Below are positions 15,209 to 24,520 of a stretch of 42,327 bases of DNA, one piece after another. The position numbers and the translations under genes are program-made. The DNA comes from Methylobacterium sp. W2 (lineage in GTDB: Bacteria; Pseudomonadota; Alphaproteobacteria; Rhizobiales; Beijerinckiaceae), in the NCBI RefSeq assembly GCF_020662345.1, contig NZ_VMOA01000048.1, positions 1 to 42,327 on the forward strand. The letters run 5' to 3'. How positions within the stretch are numbered: the first letter of the stretch is position 1; the number at the start of each line of letters is the position of its first letter. The notes under the pieces were generated by a model, which was not told where the DNA came from, ran no database searches, and saw only the letters and a list, made by a program, of their open reading frames with translations.

Positions 15209-15853
15209 CTATCGCAGGCCCAATCCTGTGAGGATCAGGGCCTGCGTGCTCGCCACGGTGCTCTCGAAGAAGTCGGATTCGTCGAGGCTCCGACCGGTGA
15301 CCGCATCCACCTGGACCGCGAAATCGGCGTAGTGCTGGGTGATCGCCCAGATCGAGAAGATCAGGTGGTGCGGGTCGTGGGCCCCGATGCGGCCCTGGTC
15401 GATCCAGCCGCGCAGGATCGCCGCCTTGCTCTCCACCAGCCCGCGCAAGGGGCCTTCGAGCTCGGCCCGCAGGAGCGGTGCGCCCTGGACGATCTCCAGG
15501 CAGAACAGCCGCGAGGCCTGGGGCGCGTCCCGCGACAGGGTGAGCTTGGCGCGGATATAGGCCTGGATCGCCTCGGCCGGATCGCTGTCGGCGTCGAGTT
15601 CCTGCAGCGGGTCGAGCCAGACGTCGAGGACGCGGCGGAGCACCGCCAGATACAGCTCCTCCTTCGAGGGGAAGTAATAGAGCAGGTTGGCCTTCGACAG
15701 CCCGGCCCGCTCGGCGAGCCGGTCCAGGCTCGCCCCGTGCAGGCCGAGCCCCGAGAAGATCTCCAGCCCCGCATCGAGGATCGCCTCGCGCCGCGCCTCG
15801 CCGTCCTTGCGGCGGCGGCGGGCGGGGGGCTTGTCTGCGAGGCTCGTTCTCAC
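15209..15853 (-). CDS. rutR: RutR, TetR-family repressor of pyrimidine catabolism
   Basis: A 214-residue TetR-family regulator. The N-terminal helix-turn-helix is at about residues 20-65 (REAILDAGLEIFSGLGLHGA and LAERAGLSKANLLYYFPSKE). The C-terminal part resembles the RutR/YcdC ligand domain (ASRLFCLEIVQGAPLLRAEL, IFSIWAITQHYADFAVQV). RutR binds uracil or thymine and leaves its palindromic operator, one copy of which lies upstream of rutA. It starts at GTG 15853 after a strong GGGAGGGAAAG sequence. It faces the cytochrome c gene and is separated by it from the rut operon. The name is well supported by sequence, context and operator together. Confidence 0.88.
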   Translation of the reverse strand: MRTSLADKPPARRRRKDGEARREAILDAGLEIFSGLGLHGASLDRLAERAGLSKANLLYYFPSKEELYLAVLRRVLDVWLDPLQELDADSDPAEAIQAYIRAKLTLSRDAPQASRLFCLEIVQGAPLLRAELEGPLRGLVESKAAILRGWIDQGRIGAHDPHHLIFSIWAITQHYADFAVQVDAVTGRSLDESDFFESTVASTQALILTGLGLR

Positions 15854-15973
15854 GTCGATCTTTCCCTCCCGCTACCTGATCCTGGACGACCGCGCGGCGT
15901 CGGGCGTCCGCCGAACGCGCCGAGGAGGATCATCGGTCGGGATCAACTGAGCCCTCCTCGTCGATGTCGGGTT

Positions 15974-16876
15974 CTATGTCCTCGGCGGGTGATGGTCGAT
16001 CCAGTGCCGGGCGATGTCGATCCGTCGTGCCACCCAGACGTCCTCATGGGCGGCGATATGGTCGAGGAAGCGGGCCAGCGCCCCGATCCGGCCCGGCCGT
16101 CCGACGAGGCGGCAATGCAGCCCCACCGACATCATCTTCGGCGCCGTCTCGCCCTCCGCGTAGAGGGCATCGAACGTGTCGCGCAGGTAGGTGAAGAAGT
16201 GGTCGCCGGTGTTGAACCCCTGCAGGGCGACGCAGCGCATGTCGTTGGCGTCCAGCGTGTAGGGCACCACGAGGCCCCGTCCGCTCGGCTCCTCGATCCA
16301 GTAGGGCAGGTCGTCGGCGTAGGAATCGGCGAGCCAGGTGAAGCCAGCCTCCACCCCGAGATCGAGGGTGTGGACCGAGGAGCGGCCGGTGTACCAGCCC
16401 AGCGGCGGCTCGCCGGTAATCTCCGTGTGGATGCGGATCGCTTCGTCCATATGCGCCTTCTCCTCCTCGCGGGTGAAATCGCGGTAGTCGATCCATTTCA
16501 GGCCGTGGCAGGCGATCTCCCAATCGGCCTCCTTCATGGCCGCGGCGATGTCGGGGTGGCGGGCCAGCGCCGTGGCGACGCCGAACACGGTGACGGGGAT
16601 GTTCCGCGCCTGGAACAGCCGCCAGATCCGCCAGAACCCGGCGCGCGCGCCGTATTCGAACATCGATTCCATGTTCATGTGCCGCTGGCCCGGCCACGCC
16701 TGGGCGCCGACGATCTCCGACAGGAACGCCTCCGAGGCCGGATCCCCATGCAGGATGCAGTTCTCGCCGCCCTCCTCGTAGTTGAGCACGATCTGCACCG
16801 CGATCCGCGCGCCGTTCGGCCAGCGCGGATGGGGCGGGTTGCGGCCGTAGCCGACGAGGTCGCGGGGATAGGTCAC
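15974..16876 (-). CDS. puuE: PuuE-type allantoinase (polysaccharide-deacetylase fold)
   Basis: A 300-residue protein of the polysaccharide deacetylase family. It has PuuE hallmarks at the N-terminus: YPRDLVGYGRNPPHPRWP, IAVQIVLNYEEGGE and GDPASEAFLSEIVGA. WEIACHGLKWIDYRDF and WYTGRSSVHTLDLG are family metal- and substrate-site blocks. PuuE is a cofactor-independent allantoinase that converts allantoin to allantoate in purine breakdown. The only start near the conserved N-terminus is GTG at 16876; the frame stays open upstream without resembling protein. It is divergent from the urease operon, which fits because purine degradation can end in urea. No other ureide genes are visible. A related deacetylase activity is the main alternative. 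Confidence 0.8.
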   Translation of the reverse strand: MTYPRDLVGYGRNPPHPRWPNGARIAVQIVLNYEEGGENCILHGDPASEAFLSEIVGAQAWPGQRHMNMESMFEYGARAGFWRIWRLFQARNIPVTVFGVATALARHPDIAAAMKEADWEIACHGLKWIDYRDFTREEEKAHMDEAIRIHTEITGEPPLGWYTGRSSVHTLDLGVEAGFTWLADSYADDLPYWIEEPSGRGLVVPYTLDANDMRCVALQGFNTGDHFFTYLRDTFDALYAEGETAPKMMSVGLHCRLVGRPGRIGALARFLDHIAAHEDVWVARRIDIARHWIDHHPPRT

Positions 16877-17243
16877 GGGGCCTGCCGATAAGGTTCGGGA
16901 ATGGTCTGGAGCGCGAAGAGCCGCTCGCCGCATTCGAACCCGGAGCCCACCCTTTGCGCAAGCCCCGGGCAATCCCGCCTGGAGACAATCAAGCCTGGAG
17001 ACATGGGGGGCAGCGGTGCTGAATCGGAGGATGGTGCTGCTTGGCTGATAGAGCTTTTCCAACAGGAGGTCGCTACGTCCGGCCGCGGGGGGAGGCGAGT
17101 CCACGGGTCTCATCGAGAGCGTCTTCCAGGATATGACGGTGCCGCCGCTTGCACCTCGACACTCTCGATGTATCGATGCGCTCCGGCCCGCGCATGGTCC
17201 TTGCCTGCGTCCCGCCGCCTGCGACCAACACCCGAGGTTTCCC
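16877..17243. promoter_or_regulatory. Divergent intergenic region puuE / ureAB
   Basis: This 367-base gap has no convincing gene. It holds GCCTGGAGACA twice, at 16977-16987 and 16993-17003 (period 16), a TTGCGCAA palindrome near 16955, and an unpaired AGGAGG at about 17063 with no start codon at a useful distance. It must contain promoters for both puuE and the urease operon. I see neither a clear sigma-54 site nor an NtrC consensus. Confidence 0.4.
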
Positions 17244-17864
17244 GTGCTCCTGACCCCGCGCGAAAAGGACAAGCTCCTCGTCGCCATGGCCGCCCAGGTC
17301 GCCCGCAACCGGCTCGCCCGCGGCGTCAAGCTGAACTATCCCGAAGCGATCGCCCTCATCACCGACGCCGTGGTGGAGGGCGCGCGGGACGGCCGCTCGG
17401 TCTCCGAACTGATGCAGGCGGGCGCCCATGTCCTCACCGCCGACCAAGTGATGGAGGGCATCGCCGAGATGATCCACGACATCCAGGTGGAGGCGACCTT
17501 TCCCGACGGCACCAAGCTCGTCACCGTCCACCATCCGATTCGCGGCGCACCCTCGTTGGACGTGCCCGGCACGGTGACGACGCTTCCGGGCGAGATCGTG
17601 TTCAACGACGGCGCTCCGCGCACCCTGCTCACCGTGGCCAATGTGGGCGACCGGCCGATCCAGGTCGGCTCGCACTACCATTTCTACGAGGTGAATCCGG
17701 GCCTGACCTTCGAGCGCGAGAAGGCGAGGGGCCAGCGCCTCGACATCGCGCCCGGCACGGCGGTGCGGTTCGAGCCGGGCGCCACGCGGGAGGTCTCCCT
17801 GGTGCCGCTGCTCGGCGCGCGGACGGTCTACGGGTTCCGCGGCGACGTGATGGGGACGCTGTAG
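17244..17864 (+). CDS. ureAB: Urease gamma-beta fusion subunit (UreAB)
   Basis: A 206-residue fusion of the urease gamma and beta subunits. Residues 1 to about 100 are UreA-like (LLTPREKDKLLVAMAAQVAR, LNYPEAIALITDAVVEGARD, VEGIAEMIHDIQVEATFPDG-like block). The remainder is UreB-like (PGEIVFNDGAPRTLLTVANV, HYHFYEVNPGLTFE, GTAVRFEPGATREVSLV). The fusion assembles with UreC into the cytoplasmic nickel enzyme hydrolysing urea. The GTG start at 17244 follows CGAGG and opens the conserved gamma N-terminus; no ATG fits. UreC does not follow directly: a toxin-antitoxin pair lies between. Confidence 0.93.
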   Translation: MLLTPREKDKLLVAMAAQVARNRLARGVKLNYPEAIALITDAVVEGARDGRSVSELMQAGAHVLTADQVMEGIAEMIHDIQVEATFPDGTKLVTVHHPIRGAPSLDVPGTVTTLPGEIVFNDGAPRTLLTVANVGDRPIQVGSHYHFYEVNPGLTFEREKARGQRLDIAPGTAVRFEPGATREVSLVPLLGARTVYGFRGDVMGTL

Positions 17865-17918
17865 CTCCTTACTTATGATATGCAGGAAAGGCGTTTCGAG
17901 GATTGTAAGGAGGTCAGG

Positions 17919-18191
17919 ATGCGGCGGTTCGCGATGACCATGACATCTAAGGGACAAGTGACCCTGCCGGCGGAGTTCCGACGGGCGATCGGTGCGGTCC
18001 CCGGCGATCGCCTGTCTCTTCTCGTCGGAGAGGATGGACGCGCGACCCTGGCGAAGGACATCGACGACCTGTCGTCCCTACAGGTCATCGCCCGGCGGGC
18101 ACGCGCGGCCGGCGCCACGCGGGATGCGGATGGCGATCCGATCGGGGATTACCTCGTCGCCGAAGACGAGCGGACGAAATCGCCGCGATGA
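17919..18191 (+). CDS. vapB: AbrB/VapB-type antitoxin
   Basis: A 90-residue protein with an N-terminal AbrB/SpoVT swapped-hairpin DNA-binding domain: MTMTSKGQVTLPAEFRRAIG then PGDRLSLLVGEDGRATL. The C-terminal tail (from about residue 50) is the toxin-binding part. VapB antitoxins bind and block VapC and repress their own promoter with it. The ATG at 17919 follows a strong AAGGAGG; an upstream in-frame ATG at 17881 has none. The stop overlaps the vapC start by four bases (ATGA). An AT-richer stretch between ureAB and vapB (17865-17905) may carry its own promoter. Confidence 0.85.
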   Translation: MRRFAMTMTSKGQVTLPAEFRRAIGAVPGDRLSLLVGEDGRATLAKDIDDLSSLQVIARRARAAGATRDADGDPIGDYLVAEDERTKSPR

Positions 18192-18589
18192 TCGGCATCG
18201 ACACCAACGTTCTGCTCCGTCACATCCTCGAAGACGATGTTACGCAATCGCCGATCGCGACGGCGTTCCTGATGCACGACAGCCGGGTGACCGAGCCCGC
18301 CCTGGTCAACCCGGTGTTGCTCGTCGAACTCGTCTGGACGCTGATGCGGCGCGAGAGTTTCGGAAAACCCGACATCTTGGATCTGCTCGATGTCTTGGTG
18401 CGATCACGGCGGATCGCCTTCACCGACGAGCGGGCCGTCATCGCCGCCATCGAGGGGTGGCGGCGCGGCAAGGCCGACTTTCCCGACTATCTGATCTGCC
18501 ACCTCAACCGGCAGGCCGGCGCGACTACGACGATGACCTTCGACGGAGACGCGGCGATGGAGCCGGGTTTCTCGCGACTGACTGCCTGA
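18188..18589 (+). CDS. vapC: VapC-type PIN-domain ribonuclease toxin
   Basis: A 133-residue PIN-domain protein, the usual VapC size. The acidic site is complete: Asp5 in MIGIDTNVLLR, Glu47 in VLLVELVWTL, Asp97/Asp100 in ADFPDYLICHLNRQ, and Asp119 in TMTFDGDA. Such enzymes are magnesium-dependent RNases that cut tRNA or rRNA when released from VapB. It overlaps vapB by ATGA and is followed 19 bases later by ureC on the same strand. A functional toxin between two urease structural genes would be transcribed with them unless it has its own promoter. I see no frameshift or missing residue. Confidence 0.88.
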   Translation: MIGIDTNVLLRHILEDDVTQSPIATAFLMHDSRVTEPALVNPVLLVELVWTLMRRESFGKPDILDLLDVLVRSRRIAFTDERAVIAAIEGWRRGKADFPDYLICHLNRQAGATTTMTFDGDAAMEPGFSRLTA

Positions 18590-18608
18590 GCGGAGGCGAC
18601 CGACGTCC

Positions 18609-20336
<1,728 letters not shown>

Positions 20337-20368
20337 GGTAGGATGGCGACGCTGACAGGGGACATGCC

Positions 20369-20851
20369 ATGGCAAAGGCTGCTGTGAGGCCGCCCATGGG
20401 GCGGGATCTCCACGAGACCGATCTGTATCTTTGGACACAGGCGCAAGCGGCCCTTCTGCGCGCGGGTCGCTGGCAGGATGTCGACCTGAATCACCTCGCC
20501 GAGGAGATCGAGAGCTTGGGTGGGTCGCAGAAATCCGAGATCCGCAACCGGCTCGCCATCCTGATTCAGCATCTGCTGAAGTGGGAGTTTCAGCCGCAGA
20601 AGCGCAAATATGGCTGGCGCGCCTCCATCGTCGAGCAACGGCTCCAGATCGATGGCCTTCTCGATGTCAGTCCCAGCCTCAAGGCATGGCCCGAGGTGGT
20701 GCTCGCCAAGGCCTATCGCCTAGCATGCGTCCGGGCGGCAGCGGAGACGGGCTTGAGCGAGCGTGGCTTCCCTGAAACCTGTCCTTACTCGCTGCAGCAG
20801 ATCATGGATGATGGCTTCTATCCGGGTCCGGTAGAGCCGGAGGCTCTTTGA
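20369..20851 (+). CDS. DUF29-family protein inside the urease operon
   Basis: A 160-residue soluble protein with DUF29 features: LHETDLYLWTQAQAALLRAG, DLNHLAEEIESLGGSQKSE and LLKWEFQPQKRKYGWRASIV. The end reads FPETCPYSLQQIMDDGFYPG, also typical. DUF29 proteins are short helical proteins, often in multiple copies in cyanobacteria and alphaproteobacteria, with no established role. It starts 32 bases after ureC and ends 49 bases before ureE on the same strand, so it is probably co-transcribed. It could be an insertion or an accessory. Nothing in it suggests nickel binding. Confidence 0.85.
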   Translation: MAKAAVRPPMGRDLHETDLYLWTQAQAALLRAGRWQDVDLNHLAEEIESLGGSQKSEIRNRLAILIQHLLKWEFQPQKRKYGWRASIVEQRLQIDGLLDVSPSLKAWPEVVLAKAYRLACVRAAAETGLSERGFPETCPYSLQQIMDDGFYPGPVEPEAL

Positions 20852-20900
20852 TGCCGAGGACCGGTATGACCGAGCGGCCCAAAGAAGCGATCCCGGCCCC

Positions 20901-21416
20901 ATGATCCGCGCCACCCGCGTCCTGCGCCGCGACTCACTCTCCGGCGAGATCGTCGACCGTATCGTCCTCGACCATGGCGACCGCCACCGCCGGCGCATGG
21001 TCATGCGCGGGGTCGGCGGCCTGTCCTTCCTGCTCGACCTGCCCGAGCCGGTGGTCCTCGACGACGGCGATGCCCTGGTGCTGCAGGACGGGCGCCTCGT
21101 CTGGGTCGAGGCTGCGCCCGAGCGCCTGCTCGAGATCCGGGCCGCCGACGACCTCGCCCTCAAGCGTCTGATCTGGCACATCGGCAACCGCCACATCCCG
21201 GCCGAGATCGGCGCGGACGCGGTCCATATCGCCTACGACCATGTGCTCGCCGAGATGGTGCGGGGCTTAGGGGGGACGGCCGAGCCGGTGGAGCGTCCGT
21301 TCCGGCCCGAGGGCGGCGCCTATGCTGGCGAGGCCGCCGGTCACCATCACGGGCATGGCCATGCCCACGATCACGACCACCATCATCCGCACGGCCACGA
21401 CGCGGTGTCCGGTTGA
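20901..21416 (+). CDS. ureE: Urease accessory nickel chaperone UreE
   Basis: A 171-residue UreE with the N-terminal peptide-binding domain (IRATRVLRRDSLSGEIVDRI, RRRMVMRGVGGLSFLLDLPE) and the metal domain containing WHIGNRHIPAEI and VHIAYDHVLAEMVRGLGG. The last ~25 residues are a His/Asp-rich tail beginning after GEAAG with alternating HH, GH and DH pairs, a nickel-storing tail. UreE hands nickel to the UreG/UreF complex. The ATG at 20901 opens a typical UreE start. A large hairpin follows the stop. Confidence 0.92.
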   Translation: MIRATRVLRRDSLSGEIVDRIVLDHGDRHRRRMVMRGVGGLSFLLDLPEPVVLDDGDALVLQDGRLVWVEAAPERLLEIRAADDLALKRLIWHIGNRHIPAEIGADAVHIAYDHVLAEMVRGLGGTAEPVERPFRPEGGAYAGEAAGHHHGHGHAHDHDHHHPHGHDAVSG

Positions 21417-21438
21417 GCCTGATCTTCTCTCCACCGCT

Positions 21439-21487
21439 CCCTTCCCCGGATCACCTTCCGCTGACGCTGCGGGCGTCCGGGGAAGGG
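21439..21487 (+). promoter_or_regulatory. Large hairpin between ureE and ureF
   Basis: CCCTTCCCCGGA at 21439-21450 is perfectly complementary to TCCGGGGAAGGG at 21476-21487, giving a 12-base stem with a 25-base loop. The stem ends 11 bases before the ureF ATG, close to its ribosome binding region. It may partially terminate transcription, protect the upstream mRNA from decay or limit ureF translation. No T-tract follows, so a classic terminator is unlikely. Confidence 0.55.
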
Positions 21488-21498
21488 GACCTGGGGCG

Positions 21499-22191
21499 AT
21501 GAGGGACGAACCCTCGATGATCGACACCGTCCGGCTCATGGCCTGGCTCTCGCCGGGCTATCCCGTTGGGGCCTATGCCTATTCGCACGGGCTCGAATGG
21601 GCGGTGGAATGTGGCGATGTCGGCGGCGAGGCCTCGCTGCTGGCGTGGCTCGGCGACGTGCTCGAACGGGGTGCGGTGCGCACCGACCTGATCCTTCTGG
21701 CCCATGCCCATGCCGCCGCGGCAGCGGGGGACGTCCCGGCACTGGTGGTGGTCAACGACCTCGCCGTCGCCCTGGCGCCCACGCGCGAACTCCATCTCGA
21801 GACGACGCAGCAGGGCCGCAGCTTCATGGATGCCACCCGCGCCGCCTGGGGCCTGCCTGATCTCGACCGATTGAGCGAGGCGTTGCCCGGCGAGGTGGCC
21901 TATCCGGTGGCGGTGGGGCTTTCGGCCGGCGCCCACCGCATGGCGCTCGCCCTGGTGCTCGCCGGGTTCGGCCTCGCCTTCCTGCAGAACCTCGTCTCGG
22001 CGGCGCTGCGCTGCGCGCCCATCGGCCAGAGCGCCGGCACGCGGGTGATCGCGTCCCTCACCCCCCGGGTGGCGGCCCTGGCCGCGACCATCCCGCTCCT
22101 GAGCCTCGAGGAGATCGGCACCGCGACCCTGCGCCTCGATCTCGGCTCGGCCCGGCACGAGACCCAGTATTCTCGGATTTTCCGCTCGTGA
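21499..22191 (+). CDS. ureF: Urease accessory protein UreF
   Basis: A 230-residue, all-helical UreF with typical segments: LMAWLSPGYPVGAYAYSHGL, VVNDLAVALAPTRELHLETT, FLQNLVSAALRCAPIGQS and a C-terminal SARHETQYSRIFRS. UreF joins UreG (and UreD/H) to the apo-urease and controls UreG GTPase activity during nickel insertion. The ATG at 21499 was chosen because the frame upstream to 21322 overlaps the UreE His tail and hairpin and is not protein-like. A second possible ATG at 21517 would shorten it by six residues. The stop overlaps a GTG that may start ureG. Confidence 0.9.
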   Translation: MRDEPSMIDTVRLMAWLSPGYPVGAYAYSHGLEWAVECGDVGGEASLLAWLGDVLERGAVRTDLILLAHAHAAAAAGDVPALVVVNDLAVALAPTRELHLETTQQGRSFMDATRAAWGLPDLDRLSEALPGEVAYPVAVGLSAGAHRMALALVLAGFGLAFLQNLVSAALRCAPIGQSAGTRVIASLTPRVAALAATIPLLSLEEIGTATLRLDLGSARHETQYSRIFRS

Positions 22192-22202
22192 AAGACCCCG
22201 TC

Positions 22203-22817
22203 ATGACCTCACTGAACGGCCCCTTGCGCGTCGGCATCGGCGGCCCCGTCGGTTCCGGCAAGACCGCCCTGATGGAACAGCTCTGCAAACGCTTCCGCGA
22301 TCGCTTCGAGATCTGCGCCATCACCAACGACATCTACACCAAGGAGGATGCCCGCATCCTCACCGTGGCGGGCGCCCTGCCCGAGGAGCGGATCATGGGT
22401 GTCGAGACCGGCGGCTGCCCGCATACGGCCATCCGCGAGGATGCCTCGATCAACCTCGCGGCGGTGGCCGAGATGCGCCGCCGCTTCCCGAAGCTCGACC
22501 TGATCCTGATCGAATCCGGCGGCGACAACCTCGCCGCGACCTTCTCGCCGGAGCTCGCCGACCTTACCCTCTACGTCATCGACGTCGCTGGCGGCGAGAA
22601 GATCCCGCGCAAGGGCGGCCCCGGCATCACCCGCTCCGACCTCCTCATCGTCAACAAGACCGACCTCGCCCCGATGGTCGGCGCCGATCTCGGGGTGATG
22701 GAGGCCGACACCCGGCGCATGCGGGGCACGCGGCCCTACGTGTTCTCGTCCTTGCGCGAGGGCCACGGCGCCGACACGGTCGCCCGCTTCATCGTCGAGG
22801 CCGGCGGGCTGGGGTAG
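22203..22817 (+). CDS. ureG: Urease accessory GTPase UreG
   Basis: A 204-residue SIMIBI-class GTPase. The P-loop GPVGSGKT is at residues 14-21, ETGGCPHTAIREDASIN carries the Cys-Pro-His nickel/zinc site, LILIESGGDNLAATF is the G3 region, and NKTD is the guanine-specific motif. UreG powers nickel delivery to urease. The ATG at 22203 gives the usual N-terminus; an alternative GTG at 22188 overlaps the ureF stop (GTGA) and would add five residues. It is the last recognisable urease gene; no ureD/H is found before chrA or elsewhere in the window. Confidence 0.93.
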   Translation: MTSLNGPLRVGIGGPVGSGKTALMEQLCKRFRDRFEICAITNDIYTKEDARILTVAGALPEERIMGVETGGCPHTAIREDASINLAAVAEMRRRFPKLDLILIESGGDNLAATFSPELADLTLYVIDVAGGEKIPRKGGPGITRSDLLIVNKTDLAPMVGADLGVMEADTRRMRGTRPYVFSSLREGHGADTVARFIVEAGGLG

Positions 22818-22863
22818 GAGCCGGGAGCCATCCCACCCATCCGCCCCTTCGAGGTTCCCCGAC

Positions 22864-24078
22864 GTGACGACACCACTGCCTTCCCGCGAGGGGGCCGTGC
22901 GGGAAGTCTTTCTCGCCTTCCTCAAGCTCGGCCTCACCGCTTTCGGCGGCCCGATCGCCCATCTCGGCTACTTTCGCGCCGAGTTCGTGCATCGCCGCCG
23001 CTGGCTCGACGAGGCGGCCTATGCCGACCTCGTGGCCCTGTGCCAGTTCCTGCCGGGGCCGGCCTCAAGCCAGGTCGGGTTCTCCCTCGGGGTGATGCGG
23101 GGCAGGGGGCTCGCCGGCGGGCTCGCCGCCTGGGCCGCCTTCACCCTGCCCTCGGCGCTCCTCCTCCTGGCCTTCGCCTATGGGGCGGACGCTCTCGGCG
23201 GCCCGGTCGGATCGGGCATCGTCCATGGGCTGAAGCTCGTCGCCGTGGCGGTGGTGGCGCAGGCGGTCTGGGGCATGGGCCGCACCCTCGCGCCCGATGC
23301 CACCCGCGCGGCCATCGCCTTTGCCGCCCTCGCCTTGACCACGGTACTGACCGGATCGACCGGTCAGGTCGCCGGCATCGGTCTCGGAGCCGTGGCCGGG
23401 TTGGTGGTCTGCCGCCGATCATCCGCGGCGGCGGGCGGGCATCTCGGCATCCCGGTCTCGCGCCGGGCCGGCGCGGTGGCCCTCTTCCTGTTCGGCCTGT
23501 TCCTCGCGGTCCCGCCTATCCTCGCGAAATCCCTGTCCTCGCAGGGGTTCGCCCTGTTCGACGCGTTCTACCGCTCCGGCGCCCTCGTCTTCGGCGGCGG
23601 CCACGTGATGCTGCCGCTCCTGCGCACGGCCCTGGTGGAGACCGGCTGGATCGGTCCGGACGCGTTCCTCGCCGGTTACGGCGCGGCGCAGGCGGTGCCG
23701 GGGCCGCTCTTCACCTTCGCGGCCTATCTCGGCGCGGCGCTCGGACCGCAGCCGAACGGTCTGGTCGGGGCCGCCATCGCCCTAGTGGCGGTGTTCCTGC
23801 CGGGCCTGCTCCTGGTCTATGGGGCATTGCCCTTTTGGGATGCCGTCCGCGAAAGACCCCTGGCGCAGGCGGCCATGCGCGGCGCCAATGCGGCGGTGGT
23901 GGGGATTCTCGCTGCCGCGCTCTACGATCCCCTCTGGACCGGTGCCGTCCTCGGCCCGCGCGACTTCGCCGTGGCGGCCGGCGCGTTCCTGCTCCTGACG
24001 ATCGGGGCGGCCCCGCCCTGGATCGTGGTCGCGCTCACGGTCGTCGCGGGGGCAGGCTTGACGGTGGTGGGGGGCTGA
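22864..24078 (+). CDS. chrA: ChrA-family chromate-type transporter
   Basis: A 404-residue membrane protein containing two CHR domains in tandem, the long-chain ChrA layout. The first has FLKLGLTAFGGPIAHLGYF, a Trp-Leu-rich LCQFLPGPASSQVGFSLG block and a glycine helix. The second has FYRSGALVFGGGHVMLPLL and AGYGAAQAVPGPLFTFAAYL. The paired GG-PI and GGGHVMLP motifs and the two GPxxxQ/PGP motifs are the family signature. ChrA proteins export chromate by proton-linked antiport, though many genomic copies are not shown to do so. The start is GTG at 22864. It follows ureG by 46 bases and may be read through from the urease operon. Confidence 0.85.
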   Translation: MTTPLPSREGAVREVFLAFLKLGLTAFGGPIAHLGYFRAEFVHRRRWLDEAAYADLVALCQFLPGPASSQVGFSLGVMRGRGLAGGLAAWAAFTLPSALLLLAFAYGADALGGPVGSGIVHGLKLVAVAVVAQAVWGMGRTLAPDATRAAIAFAALALTTVLTGSTGQVAGIGLGAVAGLVVCRRSSAAAGGHLGIPVSRRAGAVALFLFGLFLAVPPILAKSLSSQGFALFDAFYRSGALVFGGGHVMLPLLRTALVETGWIGPDAFLAGYGAAQAVPGPLFTFAAYLGAALGPQPNGLVGAAIALVAVFLPGLLLVYGALPFWDAVRERPLAQAAMRGANAAVVGILAAALYDPLWTGAVLGPRDFAVAAGAFLLLTIGAAPPWIVVALTVVAGAGLTVVGG

Positions 24079-24103
24079 CGCCCCGTTCCTCCCGTCCAAC
24101 ACT

Positions 24104-24117
24104 CTCAGGATGAGGTC
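24104..24117. repeat. Fragment of the rut-region palindromic repeat
   Basis: CTCAGGATGAGGTC is identical to 14 bases of the inverted arm of the 12478-12595 repeat. It lies in the 61-base gap between convergent chrA and the exported 126-residue protein. The partner arm is missing, so it is a remnant or a chance match to a frequent repeat. Confidence 0.4.
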
Positions 24118-24139
24118 GCGGGACAAAACCACGAAAAAA

Positions 24140-24520
24140 TCATCCGTCGCAATTCGCCGACAGCAGCGCGAGCGTGCGTTGGAAACCCTGGTACTGCGCC
24201 ATGCTGGACGGGTGCCGGATCTCGGCGGCGTCGGGCATGATGCCGGCGAAGCCCGCTTCCGGATCGGCGACGAAGGGGCGTGGACCGACATGGGCGCCCA
24301 TCCGGTTGGTGACGTCGACCTCGCCGCAGATGGCGTCCGCCTTGCCCCGGCGCAGCCGGCCGTAGCGCGCCTCGGCCGGGCTCCTGACTCCCCTGCCCAC
24401 CAGCGTCATCACGGACACCGATATCTCCGCCCCGATCATGGCGTCGGACCCGTCGATGACGGTCTGCGCCGTGGCGGGTGCGGCGGCGAGAAGGGCGACG
24501 GAGAGGCAGACGGCGCGCAT
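24140..24520 (-). CDS. Exported protein of unknown function, 126 aa
   Basis: I do not recognise a family. The protein starts MRAVCLSVALLAAAPATAQ, a clear signal peptide, followed by TVIDGSDAMIGAEISVSVMT. The mature part is about 107 residues with two cysteines (CGEVDV and the C-terminal SANCDG) that could form one disulfide. The ATG shares one base with the stop of the upstream exported protein (TGATG), so they are translationally coupled and probably work together in the periplasm. The Cys pair and the RGKADAICGEVDV segment loosely resemble small periplasmic solute-binding fragments, but the resemblance is too weak to use. Confidence 0.75.
   Translation of the reverse strand: MRAVCLSVALLAAAPATAQTVIDGSDAMIGAEISVSVMTLVGRGVRSPAEARYGRLRRGKADAICGEVDVTNRMGAHVGPRPFVADPEAGFAGIMPDAAEIRHPSSMAQYQGFQRTLALLSANCDG

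Noticed and set aside
16930..16952. GTTCGAA-like T-loop suggesting a tRNA on the minus strand
   Set aside because: The flanking bases cannot form a five-base T-stem and no acceptor or anticodon arm fits nearby.
17032..17060. Sigma-54 promoter before ureAB (TTGGCTGATAGAGC)
   Set aside because: The spacing between the GG and GC elements is eight bases instead of ten, so it does not fit the -24/-12 consensus.
21322..21498. N-terminal extension of ureF starting at 21322
   Set aside because: It would overlap the ureE His-rich tail and read through the hairpin; the added residues do not resemble UreF.
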